Source of the DNA: Paracentrotus lividus
Lineage: Eukaryota > Echinodermata > Echinoidea > Camarodonta > Echinidae
NCBI GenBank assembly: GCA_940671915.1
Contig: CALNVZ010003434.1
Span: forward strand, 13,801,683 to 13,865,682
Direction of reading: 5' to 3'
Length of the DNA stretch: 64,000 nucleotides
Position numbers and translations under genes: made by a program. The notes beneath the pieces were generated by a model. The model was not told where the DNA came from and searched no databases. It was given only the letters and a program-made list of their open reading frames with translations. This document shows positions 38,101 through 52,700 of the stretch, piece by piece (positions within the stretch are counted from its first letter, which is position 1; each line of letters begins with the position of its first letter).

Positions 38101-41100
38101 CTGTGCAACCAAATTTTCTCTTTGGGTCAATATGGCGCCCCCTAAAAGGGCCGAGGTAGTGAAGGAGGGGACAGAAAATTTGACCCCCTTCAATTTCTGA
38201 TCGCTTGGACCCTAATGGACCTGAAAATGCCCCCCTGTTGCACCACAAATTGTCACCCCACCACAAATTGTCACCTAATTTAGATGACAATTTGTGGAGG
38301 ACGTGACACCACAAATTGTCGCCCCATTTCGATGCACATTATTTCTTGTTCAAGTCCACAAGGGAATTTGCTAATTAGGGTAATGTGATCATTCCAGACT
38401 TTATACACACCAACACGTAACTAACTTTTCTCCATGAATACAAAATAAAAAGTTCATGTAGAGTTCGTAAGAAACTGTATGTTTCTCAGGATGTGAGGGT
38501 GTATATGTGTGTGTGTGTCATGTAGAACTGTTGTTATCAAAATTGTAAAGTTATTAAAGAAACTTCGGCCCTTACGTATTGTCTTGACCTCTGTTTTATT
38601 GGCCATATTACAGCTTTGATAATCATAGTTATTCTTGTTCTACTTGATCACATAAATCAGAATATCAACTTTGCTATTCTTGCATTGTCAAAGTTCATAT
38701 AACATGACGCTAAAAAAAAATCTGGAAACAGTTGAAACTATGTATTGTTTGGACTCTTCACCTTATGTAAAGGTCATAGGTCAATGAAAACGAACATTTC
38801 CTGGTTCATGGAATCAAGTAGAACACATAAGGCCTAACAATGTTCAACAAAATATTTCAAGTAATACAGCCCACTAAGACCAAGGTCAAGACCAAAACTT
38901 TGGCCAAAACGTCTTTCTTGAACTTTGACCTTTGACCTGTTTGTCGTATAAAAGGAAGAGAAGAGAGGTCTCTATGAGAATGTGTCTGTCATCATGCAAT
39001 GTCCTTCTTCTTGCTTCAGTAGTCAGAGTTTACCATCCTTGTCTTCATATATGGGATTAATCAATAGTAGCTTATTGTTTTCACTTGATTCTTATTCGTT
39101 AATTTATACAGTCTTCCTTGCTCGGCCTTTGAAAGCAAGCAATCCTCTGCACTGTCGTGCGCAAGGTCTTCCATTGAAAGGCCCGCTTGTCTTGACGAGT
39201 ACTTTTTAACGTTACTTTAGCACTGCATTTGCGATTAGTCTAACTCCGTTTCGTTTTAGTCTATCAGATCTAGCTCCTATGAATTTTTGCTTTTTGCATC
39301 TCTCTCGATATATGAACCATTTATAGCTTTGCCATGTACTGTCAGTAGGAATACCAGTCTTTATCTTATCCTTCTTTGTTTTGTTCCCAAGACATTTTCA
39401 CTGACATGGATCATTCATATGATAAATTGATTGGATTCTGATTTCATTTCCACTTTGTATTCACTTCATCTGGATCTGGTCCTGTATCTTCTTGATCAGC
39501 TAGGGCTTGAAACCTTATTTTGAAGCCTGCAGGTAAAAGAAATTCTTTGTTTCGGGTCCCGTAATCTATCAAATTGTACCTTGGGGCCTGATTCTTTTTT
39601 TTCAGATTTTCTTCCGTTTAATTCTGATACAGCTACAACAAGTGTGTCGCTGCAACATCAGCACTCTTTCTCACTTTAAACATCAAGTAGGATCCTTTCC
39701 ATGTTCATTCACCATACATGGTAATTATGTTCTTGTCCCTCTTTATTCGTGATTCCCGAAGATCAGTTTGTGATTTCCTTGGGTTGAAAAGGGTCCCTCC
39801 AATGGACAAAGGTATTTGTAGAACAAACTCCAGCAAACGCTCTCCATTGTCATTCATGGTGGCACACGCCTTGTTTCTCCATTGCTCTTTTCCAAAACCT
39901 ACTGTTTATCACTTCCTACATTTACATTTTAGGTTCTCGCATGACAACTTTCATATCAGTCTGGGTAAGTCTGTATTTCTGCTTGTTATAGCTCATAAAA
40001 CTGCAATCTCGTCTGTGGTCGTCCTATCATTAGTAGGTGCGTACACTGGATAATAGTCGTATTGAATATGTCTTCCTTCAATCTGACTCTCATGAGTCGA
40101 CTTTGACAGGCTTCCATTTCTATCCAAGCTCTTTTCCACTCCTTTACTGAGAATTATCGCTACAATAACTGTGTGTGTACACCATCGTTCCTCGCCAAAT
40201 AGAGAACGGTTTCCTGTATTAGTCTTATTCTTCCAGTTCCCGTCCATCTGCAGCTCACTAACTCCTAAGATTTGTAAGTGTAAACGCTTCATTTCTGCTG
40301 TAAACCTGTGGCTAATTTTCCCGCTCGTAACATTGTACGTACATTCAAACCAATTCGAGTCTTAGATTTGGCAGTCAGTACTTCCCTTCATCCTGTCGGT
40401 GAGCTTTCCCTTTCGGCTTTCCCAAACCGCCGCAATTCATACTGCGACGTTGAGTGCACCGGAAGAAGCTCATCTGCGACGTAGTTTTTGTTTTCTTCGT
40501 TTGCGTTCTCCGTAACGTAGTCCTTTTTCCGGGATGAGTTGTAGGCCCATTGCCTCAACCCCCAACTGGAGGACCAGGGATCGCGTAGAAACTGGCCGTC
40601 AGCAGCCCCTCAACAGCTTCTGCCGACGAAACGAAGCCGTTACCCAGGTGTGGCGGTCGCTGCGATAACCTAAGCGAACCTAATTACATCAGTGTCTGAT
40701 TTCAAAGACTTATATCTGAAATAACTATCATTGTCTAACCGAAGACTAATATCAAAGATAATATCAAAGACTAATACTTCTATCGAAACCAAGTGTCTGA
40801 CAAAGACTAAGTGTTTCACAGTTATAACCGTTATTAACGTCTGATATTAAGACTATTGATATATGAAAACCAAAAACTGAATGTGCATTTATGAATTAAT
40901 TGGTCTGAATTCAATAATATCAAATACCTCGACAAACAGATGTCTGTGAAAAAGACCAAGTTCAAAGTTATCAAGTTTTTGTTTTGTCTGTATCAATCTT
41001 CATATTTAAAACAATCAAAGAGTATTTACCCTTATTCATTCAATTAAGTTAAAGTGAATACATTAATTATATAAAGTATTCCTTTGTTTGAATAATATCT

Positions 41101-43695
41101 CGGAAGACCTATAAATCTGACACCATCTTCACATACCATAACACATGACATTCTTGTCAATGTAAATTAAAGCTTGTTTATATATCATTTGCTCTTTTGT
41201 AAAAGACCTATTTACTCCTGTGATCATTATTCTGATCATACATTTTGTTTTATTATTCCTTTGAATCAAACTTGAGGTAAAATATTTCTGTACATAAAAC
41301 AATATCCTTAATACTGATTCAATGAACCAAGTTCAGTTTGAATGATAATGCATCTTTCATCCTTTCATATCAATAAATATTTTTGCACAGTATTTAGTAA
41401 CCAAAATGATCAAAATACCTCTCTGTATAAATTCCTTAAATGACTTGACTAATAACAGATGTGCAATCCTTATATTAAAGTATTTCAATAAAATACACCA
41501 AGTTAAATCAGTGTCTTTGAACAGAAACCAAAACCAACATGGTCTCACATGGCATACCAAAATTGCCATTTAATTTGTCAATTTGACTGGCTTTATAACC
41601 CCCAAATTCTTCATGAAATTTGGCATATTTAAAGAATTGTTTCTAGATTGAAGTTCTCTAATATGGTAACAAAATGAACTTCTCTTCATTTATATTCATT
41701 TATAAAACATGACATCTTTACAATAATTATTTGACCAGTGAAATGTACAAACGTGCCACAGCCCTAATTTGCATACCGCTGACAGGTACACAAGTTACAT
41801 AACATTACGTGTGCATTCTTGCAACCGTACCATTTACTTGAAAGTCAACATTTATAACAAAAACTGGCTTATTTCTCTTTAGTCTCTTTTAGCAAAACTG
41901 TATTGTAACTTACATCTTTGCAGGAACTCAGGTATTGTGCAAACAGAAAGGAATATCAAAAATAAAGCTAGAGTTCTTTCGACAACCGTATCTCGTGCAA
42001 GATTCTATGAACCGTAATCTTATGGTATCTTTTCTGCGAAAAATATAAAAGGCAATTTGTTAACGAAACAACTATGGAATGTAATTATATTGCAATATGA
42101 GACTATATATATTTTTGTGCATATCTATGTTAACATATTCTGCTCTAGCTTATATGTTGATTATTTCTGTAAATATGGACTACGAAGATATATATTTTGT
42201 GGCATATGTAGATTATTGACAATATTTCTGTGGCGTATAAAATTTATGTTGACTATTTGATAATAAAACATGTATATTTCTGTGGCATATTGGACTATTT
42301 TCCTTGCCAAATATGGCCAATGAAGAATATATCTCTGTGGCATATACAACAATGTTCCTATTTGTGACATATCTATTGTTGACTGTGGATATATCTGCAG
42401 CATATTAGACTGTGTGAACTATATGGTTTTTATGGAATATGGCTATAAAGACTGATTTTCTGTTGCATATAATTTCCACGTCATCAACAAAATTATATGG
42501 GAGAAATGTAAACTTGTGTGAGATGCGCTGGTTTTATAAGTGCGTCCCAAAAGAAACTACACACTTTAAATGGCTGCCAAATGAAAAATATTGATTTTAG
42601 GTAATGAATTTACATATATGGAAAGCTCATTATCCCAACTTTCATATGAAACCAAAAGTTTGAAAATAACGATCATGAATGAGCAGGCGTTCACTTTTGT
42701 AAAGGTATGGAAATTAGGGTGCGCAGGAATTGCCCTACCAATTTGTATGAGAAAAGTCATTTGGAGCTTATGGAATTGAGGATGATTATGCAGAATTACT
42801 GATCAAATATATGATGAGTTGGGGTTTGCTATGTGAAATTTGTGGAATTGGGGATTACGATTTTTTAGCATGAGTGAACAGGAATATGTATTTCCTATTA
42901 TAGCATTGTAACTTTCCAAGTTTGTATTAAGTGTGTGTTTTGTGGTAGTCAGGATGGGGTGCAGAAGAGGTGAAATGCAGGGTAAGGTTTTTGATCCTTT
43001 TTTGATGATCATTTTCATGATTTTTGGATTGTCTGAATGTCCACCATCAGTGACATTTTTCTTCATACAAACAGGTTGTGCATCGAAAGAGGGGAGGACA
43101 CGTTGGCATTGAACGTACAGACTTTTATTTTAATTTTGCATTATCAGATATTTTTTCCTCCTTTTTTTGTTTTTGTTACAGGATGGATGAAACAAGTGTA
43201 AAATAAAAAAGAACAAAATTCAACTGAAAATGAAGACTGACATGTTAATTTCACAAATTTGTGTTACACTGTACCATATTTTCTTACAAAAGTCCAAATT
43301 GCTAAAATGACTGGATAGTTGGTTGGTTGATCAATTGAGTTTATTTTATTTATTGGATAACAGTAAGACATGGTGATTGAAATAACTGTATGAAGATGAT
43401 GTAATGCATGATTGATTGATTAGTTAAAACATTTGGAGACTGGTACACACTGCTGATTAAGTGATTGCTAGCTGGAGTTGATTTCCAATTTATGTGACTG
43501 ATTAATTGATAGATTGATAGATTGTCATCAACCATCCAATTTGGGTAATGTGAGTAGACCGGGATGCAGGAAGGTAGTCAGGATATTTGAGTAGAAACCA
43601 ATGAATATGAATGGTCAAAAACACACCCATGCAAAAAGAGGGAGACAGGGAGAGAAAGAAAGAAGAGAGAGGAGAGAGGGATGAAGACAAAGAGA

Positions 43696-43754
<59 letters not shown>

Positions 43755-46700
43755 AGGAGAGAAAAGGAAGAGAGAGAGATTAAACACACCACTGAAGGAC
43801 CTCACTAATATACCTTGGAAAGTTAAAATGCAACAATAGGAAATACATATTCCTGTTCACTCATGCATGAAATTGTAATCCCCAATTCCACAATTTCACT
43901 TGGCAAACCCCAACTCATCATAATTGATCAGTGATTATGCATTTCATCCTCAATCCATAAGCTCCAAATGACTTTCCTCATACAAATTGTAGGGCAATTC
44001 CTGCGCACCTAATTTCCATACCCTTTACAAAAATGAACGCTGCTCATTCATGCATGACTTTTTTCAGATTTTTTTGTGTCATATGAAAGTTGTGATAATG
44101 AGCTTTCCATACATGTAAATTTTCATTACTAAAATCATATATTTATTATTTGGCTGCCATTTCAAAAGTGTATAGTTCTTTTTGGGACGCCCTGTATAGT
44201 TAAATGGTTAGAATGTTCATGTGTTAAGTTGTTAAGCTTAATTATATCAAATTCTTTATTCTCCTCCCGATCCTCCTTGCTCCCTTTCTAGTTTAATTCT
44301 TTTCAAACCTGCTTCTGCATGTCTTTGTACCCCAGTATCAAAGTGGAAGAACGCGGGCGGGGGGGGGGGTGATATTTTTTATGTCTGCCATTATCAGCTT
44401 TTGCAAGCCGCAATGATTTTATGTTACTAAATAAATTGTTTAATCCGCTTTGTATGTTGTTTGTGTGATCTGTTTACCCCTTTTGAATGCACATAACATT
44501 AAAGAATTGCATATTTTCTTCCTCCACTTACTTTCCGTTAGAAATTTATTTATTTCCTTTATCTTCGCTTCCTTTTACAACATACATAAGACAAATTAAG
44601 AAAGAAATGAACGAAACAAGAATTGTGTACTGGCTCTCTTTAATCAATGTAATGATTTTACAAATTTGCGACTTCAAAATTCAACGATTAAAATGCATCA
44701 CAATGATCTGACTATATTTACGATTTCTTAATCATTGACATATTGTTCGGCTCAGTGAGAACTGGAAAATATTTCCATTATAATACTGAATTTATTAGGT
44801 GCATATTGTGAGATAAATGCGATTTCTTGTTCCCCTGTTCCCGACACTTGCATATACTTATTTCAAATAAAATTTTAGATTAATTAAAAAAAAGGCTTAT
44901 TAATGTTAAACAAACAAATGTCAAACAAAAAGGGGAAGGGGAGCAATGCGTCCAGCACCTATAAGTTGCAATTATATTTTAAAAGTGACTGTCTGAAGTT
45001 AAAGGAGGACTCCGGGCTGAAATTAAAAAGTTTGGTAGGTCTAACTGTTAGATCTAAGTAAATTAAAATTTAACAAACACAACACAGAAATTTCATCAAA
45101 ATCGGAAGAAAAATAAGAAAGTTATGCATTTTGGGTATTGATATTTTTTTTGTTGTAAAACATATCTTGGCATTGTCTCATTGTCTCATTTTGAATATTC
45201 AAATGAGCAAACCTATGATGTCACAGGCCCCCTACCTCTTGTATATTTTATTATATGAAATCCTATTCTTCTCATTTTTTCATATATTGCGTATATAAGA
45301 AAAATATATTACTTATACTGAAAATAAATAAAAGCACTTGTGACCTTGAAGCGTTCCAAAGGATTAATCCTGTTTTTATGTCCTTGTGCAGAAAATCTTA
45401 TTATTGGTACATGTATTTCATACAATAAAAATACAAGAAAGTACATTTTGTGAGGGGACTGAGAACATCATCAGGTTGCCAATTTGAATATGGCAAGAAC
45501 TGTTTCCTAAAAAAAATTCAAAACCTAAGAAAATTCATAACTTTGCTATTTCTCATCCGATTTTGATGAAATTTTCAGTATTGTGCTTTTTAGATTTTAC
45601 TTTTTTTTTCTTAATAATGGAAACTCCAGCCCGGAGAAGTTCTTGTGAGATGAGGGGTTGGTGTCTGGACAGTACACTTATTAAACAAAATGAATCCTGT
45701 TCTTTTTGTCTCGGATTAAGCCAAAAATATCCTTGAATACAGCTTTTCACCATCAGTATTCGTTCTTCACAATATTTTCAAACATTTTTGTGCTAAAATC
45801 TACAAAAACATAGCTTGTAATTTTCTAAATGTAAACTTTTTCAAAATATCAAATGGCTGGTTAAAATTGACTGTCCAGACACACAACCCATCCAGACACC
45901 ATAACTGGGTATCCCACTAGACTCACGCTAGCAGCAAAGCCATGTCAGGACTACAATGTATGGCGAGACTCAAGTGTGAAGACTAGATTCTAAATGCGTT
46001 TTTCCACTTCATCGAGAAAAAATCAGGAGTGTTTTTATTTTTTTTATTATTTTTTTTTTTTGGGGGGGGGCATTTTCCAGTTTTGTTACAAAAGATGACA
46101 AGCATCTTAAATAGTTTTTAAGAAAGTGTTCTGGAAACCAATCTCTCGATTTTTTTTGTTTTAATACATGTAGATCACTAGAATATAAGAATGGAATATT
46201 ACTATGAATCTTAAAAGAATATTATACTTTGTATTGAAATTGAGGTCAAATTTTAGTATGCATGCAATATAGGCACTTCTGCATATGTCAGTTAAGAGTG
46301 AGCACTTGGGTGAAAATTTCATATTAAGATTTAGGGGATGAAAGTATTTTTAGGATTTAGACTAACATCTCAAGTTGTTAAAATATGATTTTCAGAGACA
46401 TGCAATGATAAGAAGCCCTTGAAAATATATTATTTCTACGGGGTGCCTAAAATAATGTCACGATCGGACATTTTCAGTAAAAGTAAAAGATTCTCAGTTC
46501 AATATCTACACAACTTTTTAAATTTTTCTTTACTGATACAGAGAGGTTGAAAGTATTTCTAAACAAAACAAGAAACAATTGAAATTATAAACTGGGGAAA
46601 TAATTCTGTACGATAAATTTAAACATTGGAGGGTGAGGTGGCCATCAGGACACCCTTGATTCATGTTTTACTTGCAAACCCTCATTCTGATTATTTATCG

Positions 46701-49700
46701 AATTGTATTCCAGTGGTTACAGGACAACCAAGAACGTCAATAAAAAAAATTCAGGTCACATCAGTGATAATTACTCTGGGGGTGTGGGGGGGGGGTTGGT
46801 GTAAAAAAAAATGACCGCCAAATGTGTCATCCTTATTTAAATAACAGCCATTGGGTAGCGGAGGGTTTTTAATTTCATTTCATTGTTTATCTATTTATTT
46901 TTTATTTTTTGGTGGGGGGGGGGGGGGTCGGACCCCCCTGGATCTGCGTTTGACTTTGAAACCTTCATTCTGATTGGTTGTTGAATTGTATTACCGTGGA
47001 GTTTTAATATTCTTCGACGGAAAAGTTAATTTCTGCAACAGTTTCCCTATGATGTCCGTCTGTGACAACCAAATGTCCGTCCGTGACACTGAAAATGTCC
47101 GTCCGTGACAATATGTTTTTAGCAGTCAATCAAAAACTGGAGCTTTTATCCAAATGATTTTTACATGGCAGCGAAGTAAATTTACTTGGCTATTGTATGA
47201 TATGTTATTTGTTAACATTAGCAATTATTTTAGATAGAAATGCCAAAAGAGTCATGAGCAGTCAGGAAACCCATTTCTATCCCGTCGGCCGTGATATTGA
47301 ACATTTAAAGGATTCTATTCTTAACATGTATCCATGGCAACAAAATTTTGCCATCATTTAGCAGATCCAGTGGTACCCTTCACTATCAAACACAGAAAAT
47401 TTCAATATTTCTCATGATTAACTTTTCACGGGCTGTCAAACTTTGAAAATTTGCAAAATGTCCGTCCGTGACAAACTGACCAGGCTCCATACAATTCTAA
47501 TCTGGAAGTATATTGAATTGGTGCATAGCCTACAGTTTAGAAGCAGTAATGACAAAAAATTCTTTTGTCAGTAGCCCCTGGCATTCATACTTTAAGTACT
47601 CAAGATGAGCCTACATTTTAGTTGTAAAGCACAATGGAATTGTTCTTCCTAAACAACTTGTGGACTTAGTTTCCAATTGGCTTTATACACCAGTTGCCTT
47701 TTTGGCATTTTGAACTTCAGGCACTGACTTGTAAATCTTGTGAAAATGTCAGTTTTGTTGATAAATATACAATCAATCAAATCATTAAGGAATATTTAAA
47801 TAATGCAACTTAATTTCAGCAAAGTTTGCATTGTTTGGACAGCTTTCATCTTCAAGGTAAATTAGAAAAGTGACAAATTAGCTACACTGCTACATAAAAC
47901 CTGCATAGCATTTAGAATTCTAAACCACCTAATACCATGGTTTAGAATTCTTTACAAATTTCTGTACAAACTTGGGTCTTCTGTGTTGAATTCAGATGTG
48001 ATCGCAGACTGAGTTTGTACTTTTTCTCACATTTCACTAACTCTTCATAGAGAATGCGTGCTATGAATTCAAATCAACTTTGCATTCTCCCAAAATTTGT
48101 ACAAACTCAGACCGATTGCACAATTCCAGTTTGTGGTTTAGAAAACGGGCCATAATAGAGTCTAGATCTACTCGGGCAGGCTGAGCATATTTTTATAATT
48201 AGAGCTGCATAATGTATCCTTTTTTTATTTTGATTCTTTGCTTGAATTATAAATATCCACAGATTCTATTGACACATATTTACAGAGTGTTTTGGCCCTC
48301 TTATTCAGCATTTTGTGACATTGACTATTTTCTTGTTTTATTTTGCAGAGCGAAAAAAGAAAAGAAAGACCCAAGGGGAGAACACCCTCCATCTAGCAGT
48401 CACCCTGGTCATGTGGAATGTGTAAAGATTTTATTATCGTGCTAGATGTTACTAGTGAGAATAAAGGAGGATGGACAGGTAAATAATGATAATAATAATG
48501 ATAGGTAAATAAAAATACATTCAGAAAATCTAAATCAGATTTAGAATTAATTTTATAGCATTTTATTCTCATCTGGATAAATGTTTTTGTGTTTGGTTTT
48601 TAAAGAAAAGGAAAAGATTGAAGATTGGTTCAAAAGTTTATTAACAGAAATTTTTATCAAAAATTCATTAAACTCTTTATTTACTTCTTTTTTTTTTACT
48701 AAGTAAAGTATAGTTGAAATATCAGTTTTGAAATATAAACTATTCTATCATAAAAAAAATGAAAAGTACATGTATATATTCATTTTATGTGTAATAATTA
48801 CATTAATTGATTAAATGATATGTAAAATATTTTTTTGTTGCACTTATCAGTAATTCAGGAAGCCACAAGCACTGGGGATCCAGAGCTAGTCCAACTGATT
48901 CTACAACACAGGGATCACCAACGCGCTACAGCTCGCATTGAGGGATACCTGAACTTCTAGAAAAGCTTAGACAAGCCCCGGATTTCTATGTTGAGATGCG
49001 ATGGGAATTCCAAGCTGGGGTGAGAAATAAGTCCTTCCTTCAGCATTGTAGAACTTGTTTTAATCTTAAGACTTATGATTTTCATTTCAAAGTGTCTATT
49101 GAATTTTGTACATGCACATGTTCACATGTTGTGTGATGTACATGTACCCGTCATTCTTCCATTTTGAAATCAAATCATTTCATATTTGACAAATAATCCT
49201 GAAAATGGTGATAGATTATAGCTACGGACATTATTATTCAAAAACATCTAAGAAAGTGCAAATATTTGTTTCAGAAATGTTTTTCACATAATTACTACCC
49301 ACTGTAATACTATATGTATGAATCATCAACCCCAATCAAATATTTCATTTTCCATTGTTTTATAATTTGTTTTCATATTTCTAGTTTTTCAGTGATAGTT
49401 TTATATAAAAATGGAACTGATCCTCTCTTTTCTAGCATGTGTCCAAGATCATGTGTGGAAGTGTAGTCATGATATCATTCTGAAGTATGGAGGAAGTTGT
49501 TCAAAGTTGTTTCTAATTAAGATTTTTACAACAACTCAGTATTGTTTGAATTCAAGTTTGATGTTATTTTCCCACAGTTCCTCTGATGTCAAGGATGTGT
49601 CCTAGTGATACCTACCGTGTGTGGAAGAGCGGACCAATGTCAGGATAGACACAACCCTCATTGGATTTGATAACATGAACTGGGTGAGAGGAAGCAGGAG

Positions 49701-52700
49701 TTATGTCTTCAAGAATGAAGGTGAGTCAATTAATGATTTGGTTTGTTGTCATCCTGTGCAACCAAATTTTCTCATTGGGTCAATATGGCACCCCCTAAAA
49801 GGGCCGAGGTAGTGAAGGAGGGGACAGAAAATTTGACCCCCTTCAATTTCTGGACCCTAATGGACCTAAAAATGCCCCTCCCCCCCCCAAAAAAAAAAAA
49901 AAAAAAAAAAAAAAATGATCTTGTTATATTTCAAAGGCACTGCTTAATATTGTGATCTTGTAAATGCAACAAAAATTCTCAAACTTATGAAGGGAATCCC
50001 CCCATTTTAAATGAGAATAGAAAAAAATGTCCTCAGACTTTGACATTTACTGGTATAATGAATATTTAACAACTAGACTGAATAAAAATGAAATGAGATA
50101 TTTCTAGCTATAGTTTAAAAAGTGATAGTCATTTGCATGTATTTTGTATCTATCGAACAGGTGGTCAATTCAATACAAACATTGTGTCTCTGGGTTATTT
50201 GAAGAATAGTTGAACTTAAAATGAACTATGGAAATAATTATAAGTTAATAGGAAAATGAATTGCGCCGAAGCCTACAAAAACATCTTCTTCCTTTTTATA
50301 TCTTCATGATACATTTAGATACATTGTATCTGTATGAATTTTGTAATATTCAGACATATCCTTGGAGGTATACAATTCCTTTTTTTCTTAACTCTTTGAT
50401 TCAGAAATATTGCAGGAATAGAAAGGTTGGGAGTAATTGATCCCAAATGGTTAAACCCAGAGAGATTGAGAAATATTTCCACACAAGAAAGGAAGAACTT
50501 GTTTCTCAAAGATTGAATTATTCATTTTAGTTTTGACTCAAGTACCTTTGCTATGTGCTTTGCCACCAAGTGGATTTTGTTTCTGATGAGTTAGTTTCTG
50601 TTCTACACAGCAATATTATTTTAACAAAAATCATTATTGAAAATTGGTTGGTAGGCTCAGTGGTTGTCAATTGTCAGATTGGGGGGGGGGGAGGGGGGGG
50701 GTGTGTTCAGAACTTTCCTTTGCATTATAAACACATTTAAATAATAACCTTAATAATCATATTCCCTAGTGCAAAGCAGAGATTAACTCCANNNNNNNNN
50801 NNNNNNNNNNNNNNNNAACAATCTGCCCCTTCTTGTCTGTAATTCTTAAATACTCACATTGTCAAGAACGCTTGTCATCACACAGAAAAGCCCTTATGGG
50901 CTTACCTGAGTACAATGTATTATTACCAGTCTGTAATGTCTAGATGTATACATGTATATAGATGTTTATTTTAGCTACATTATCTCTATTCTTGTTTGCA
51001 TATATATATATATATATATCAATTAGTTTAGTTTCTCTTTGGTAGATTTCAGTTTATGGTATGTACATGTACAGTATGTAAAGGTACTTTTGTTGAAGGA
51101 CTTACATGTATCAGCACTTTATAAAATTATAAATTTCATTAATCTGAGTTTATTGAGACTGATGATGAGGATATGGGAGTTTACTCATACATGCCATAAC
51201 TTTGATCTCATCAGATCAAGAATATAGCCATTTAAGATTTATTATTATTGTTCTCTATTGTTCTTACGATGCATGCATTTATACCTCTGTTTCTATCATT
51301 TATATTTGTTTTTCAGATCGTAACCAGTTTGAGTTCATGGAGATAGACCATGACGCCAAGGTAGTTTACTCTGAGATGTTAGAGCTTCAAGCACATCATG
51401 ATATCTCTAGGATGCAGCCTTCAGAGAATGCTGTAGCCCAGAGATTAACATCACCCGTCTCTAACACATATATAGATACACAGAAAATAGAATTCACAAG
51501 GTAGGACACATTCTCATTATTCATCATGCCATGAAGCAATTGTTAGAAATGAGACACATAAGACACATATGTTTGTGTTTTTTCCCCCTCCTTTTTACCA
51601 AGAATTTTAGAAAGAATTATAAATATTATAGTTAGTTATTAGTAGGCCTATATTTGCTAGTTGTATACAGGACAATGATATGTAAATTAGATCTGTGAAA
51701 TAATTTGATTATAATGTATGATCCTGTATAATAATTGCTGATCAATTTATTGTTTAAGTGTTCAAGTGTAGCTGTGTATTTTGCACATCAATGAATTAAG
51801 AACCATTACACAAACCAGACTTCTAAAAATCAATAAAGTTTATTTTCATGATTTGATAAAAAAGAAAAGTCTGTGAACAAGTACCTACATGCATGTACCA
51901 GTAATAATAATGATGATAATTTTATTTACTATGAGTAGGCACTTCAGCTCTAAGCAGCTGTCTGTGAAGCAAGCCATGCGTTTATAACATGACCTACATT
52001 GTGTTGTATACAATGAGTTTGCACATTTCATTAGTTATAATCTTGCTTTTTTTCACAACTGTACATGTATTTCAAATTTGCTGTCATGTACATGTATGTT
52101 GTTTATCCCATTTTTAATCTTAGAACTAAAACAGGTATCTGGGGATGGAGGCATGATAAGCTGGAAGCAATCAATGAATATGAATGTAAAGTATTCACTG
52201 CAAACAATGTACAACTCGTCACTAAAGTCATTACATCACACACAGTGCTGATCATTGGTTAAATAGCAATCAAGTTTATTTTCATGATTCAACACAGTCT
52301 ATGAGCAATTTATTTACATTAAAAAGTCTTAACATTTCTTCAATTAAAAGGTTTATTTTCAAAATTGTTTCTCCATTTAATCTTAGAACTAAAGCAGGTA
52401 TCTGGGGATGGAGGCATGATAAGGTGGAAGCAATTAATGAATATGAATGTAAGGTATTCACTGCAAACAATGTACAACTCGTCACTAAAAACAGAACAGA
52501 ACATCTCACCAAAGAAGACAAGGATAAAGTTAAAGGTAGGAAAGTCATTTCTAGGTTTCTAGACACTTGGAATAATGAAGCATATAAGCAACTATAGTAG
52601 GGGAGCAAGCATTAATTAGAGTGTAGTGTAAAAAAATTCTTGTCAATTATTTTATATTGATTTATTTCATATCTACTTAAGGAAAAAGAAAACAACATAA

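Larger units (their letters stand above)
27421..38225. repeat. Large duplicated block, copy 1 (intact reading frames)
   Basis: The first copy of an approximately 10.8-kb sequence that recurs at 38985-49875. It begins inside the RTE-like LINE and contains the right target-site duplication, both intron-1 DNA elements, the CCGTCCGTGACA cluster and ANKRD13 exons 2-4, and ends in intron 4. In this copy the three ANKRD13 exons are in frame. A long G run at 35222-35252 replaces about 115 bp that copy 2 has between two G runs. Confidence 0.85.

Noticed and set aside
38980-40680. A second independent LINE insertion
   Set aside because: It is the same LINE fragment, with the same junction to the right target-site duplication, carried by duplicated block copy 2.
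52124-52535. Treating both exon 6 copies as consecutive exons
   Set aside because: After the first copy the phase is wrong for the second and the join gives an immediate stop codon.
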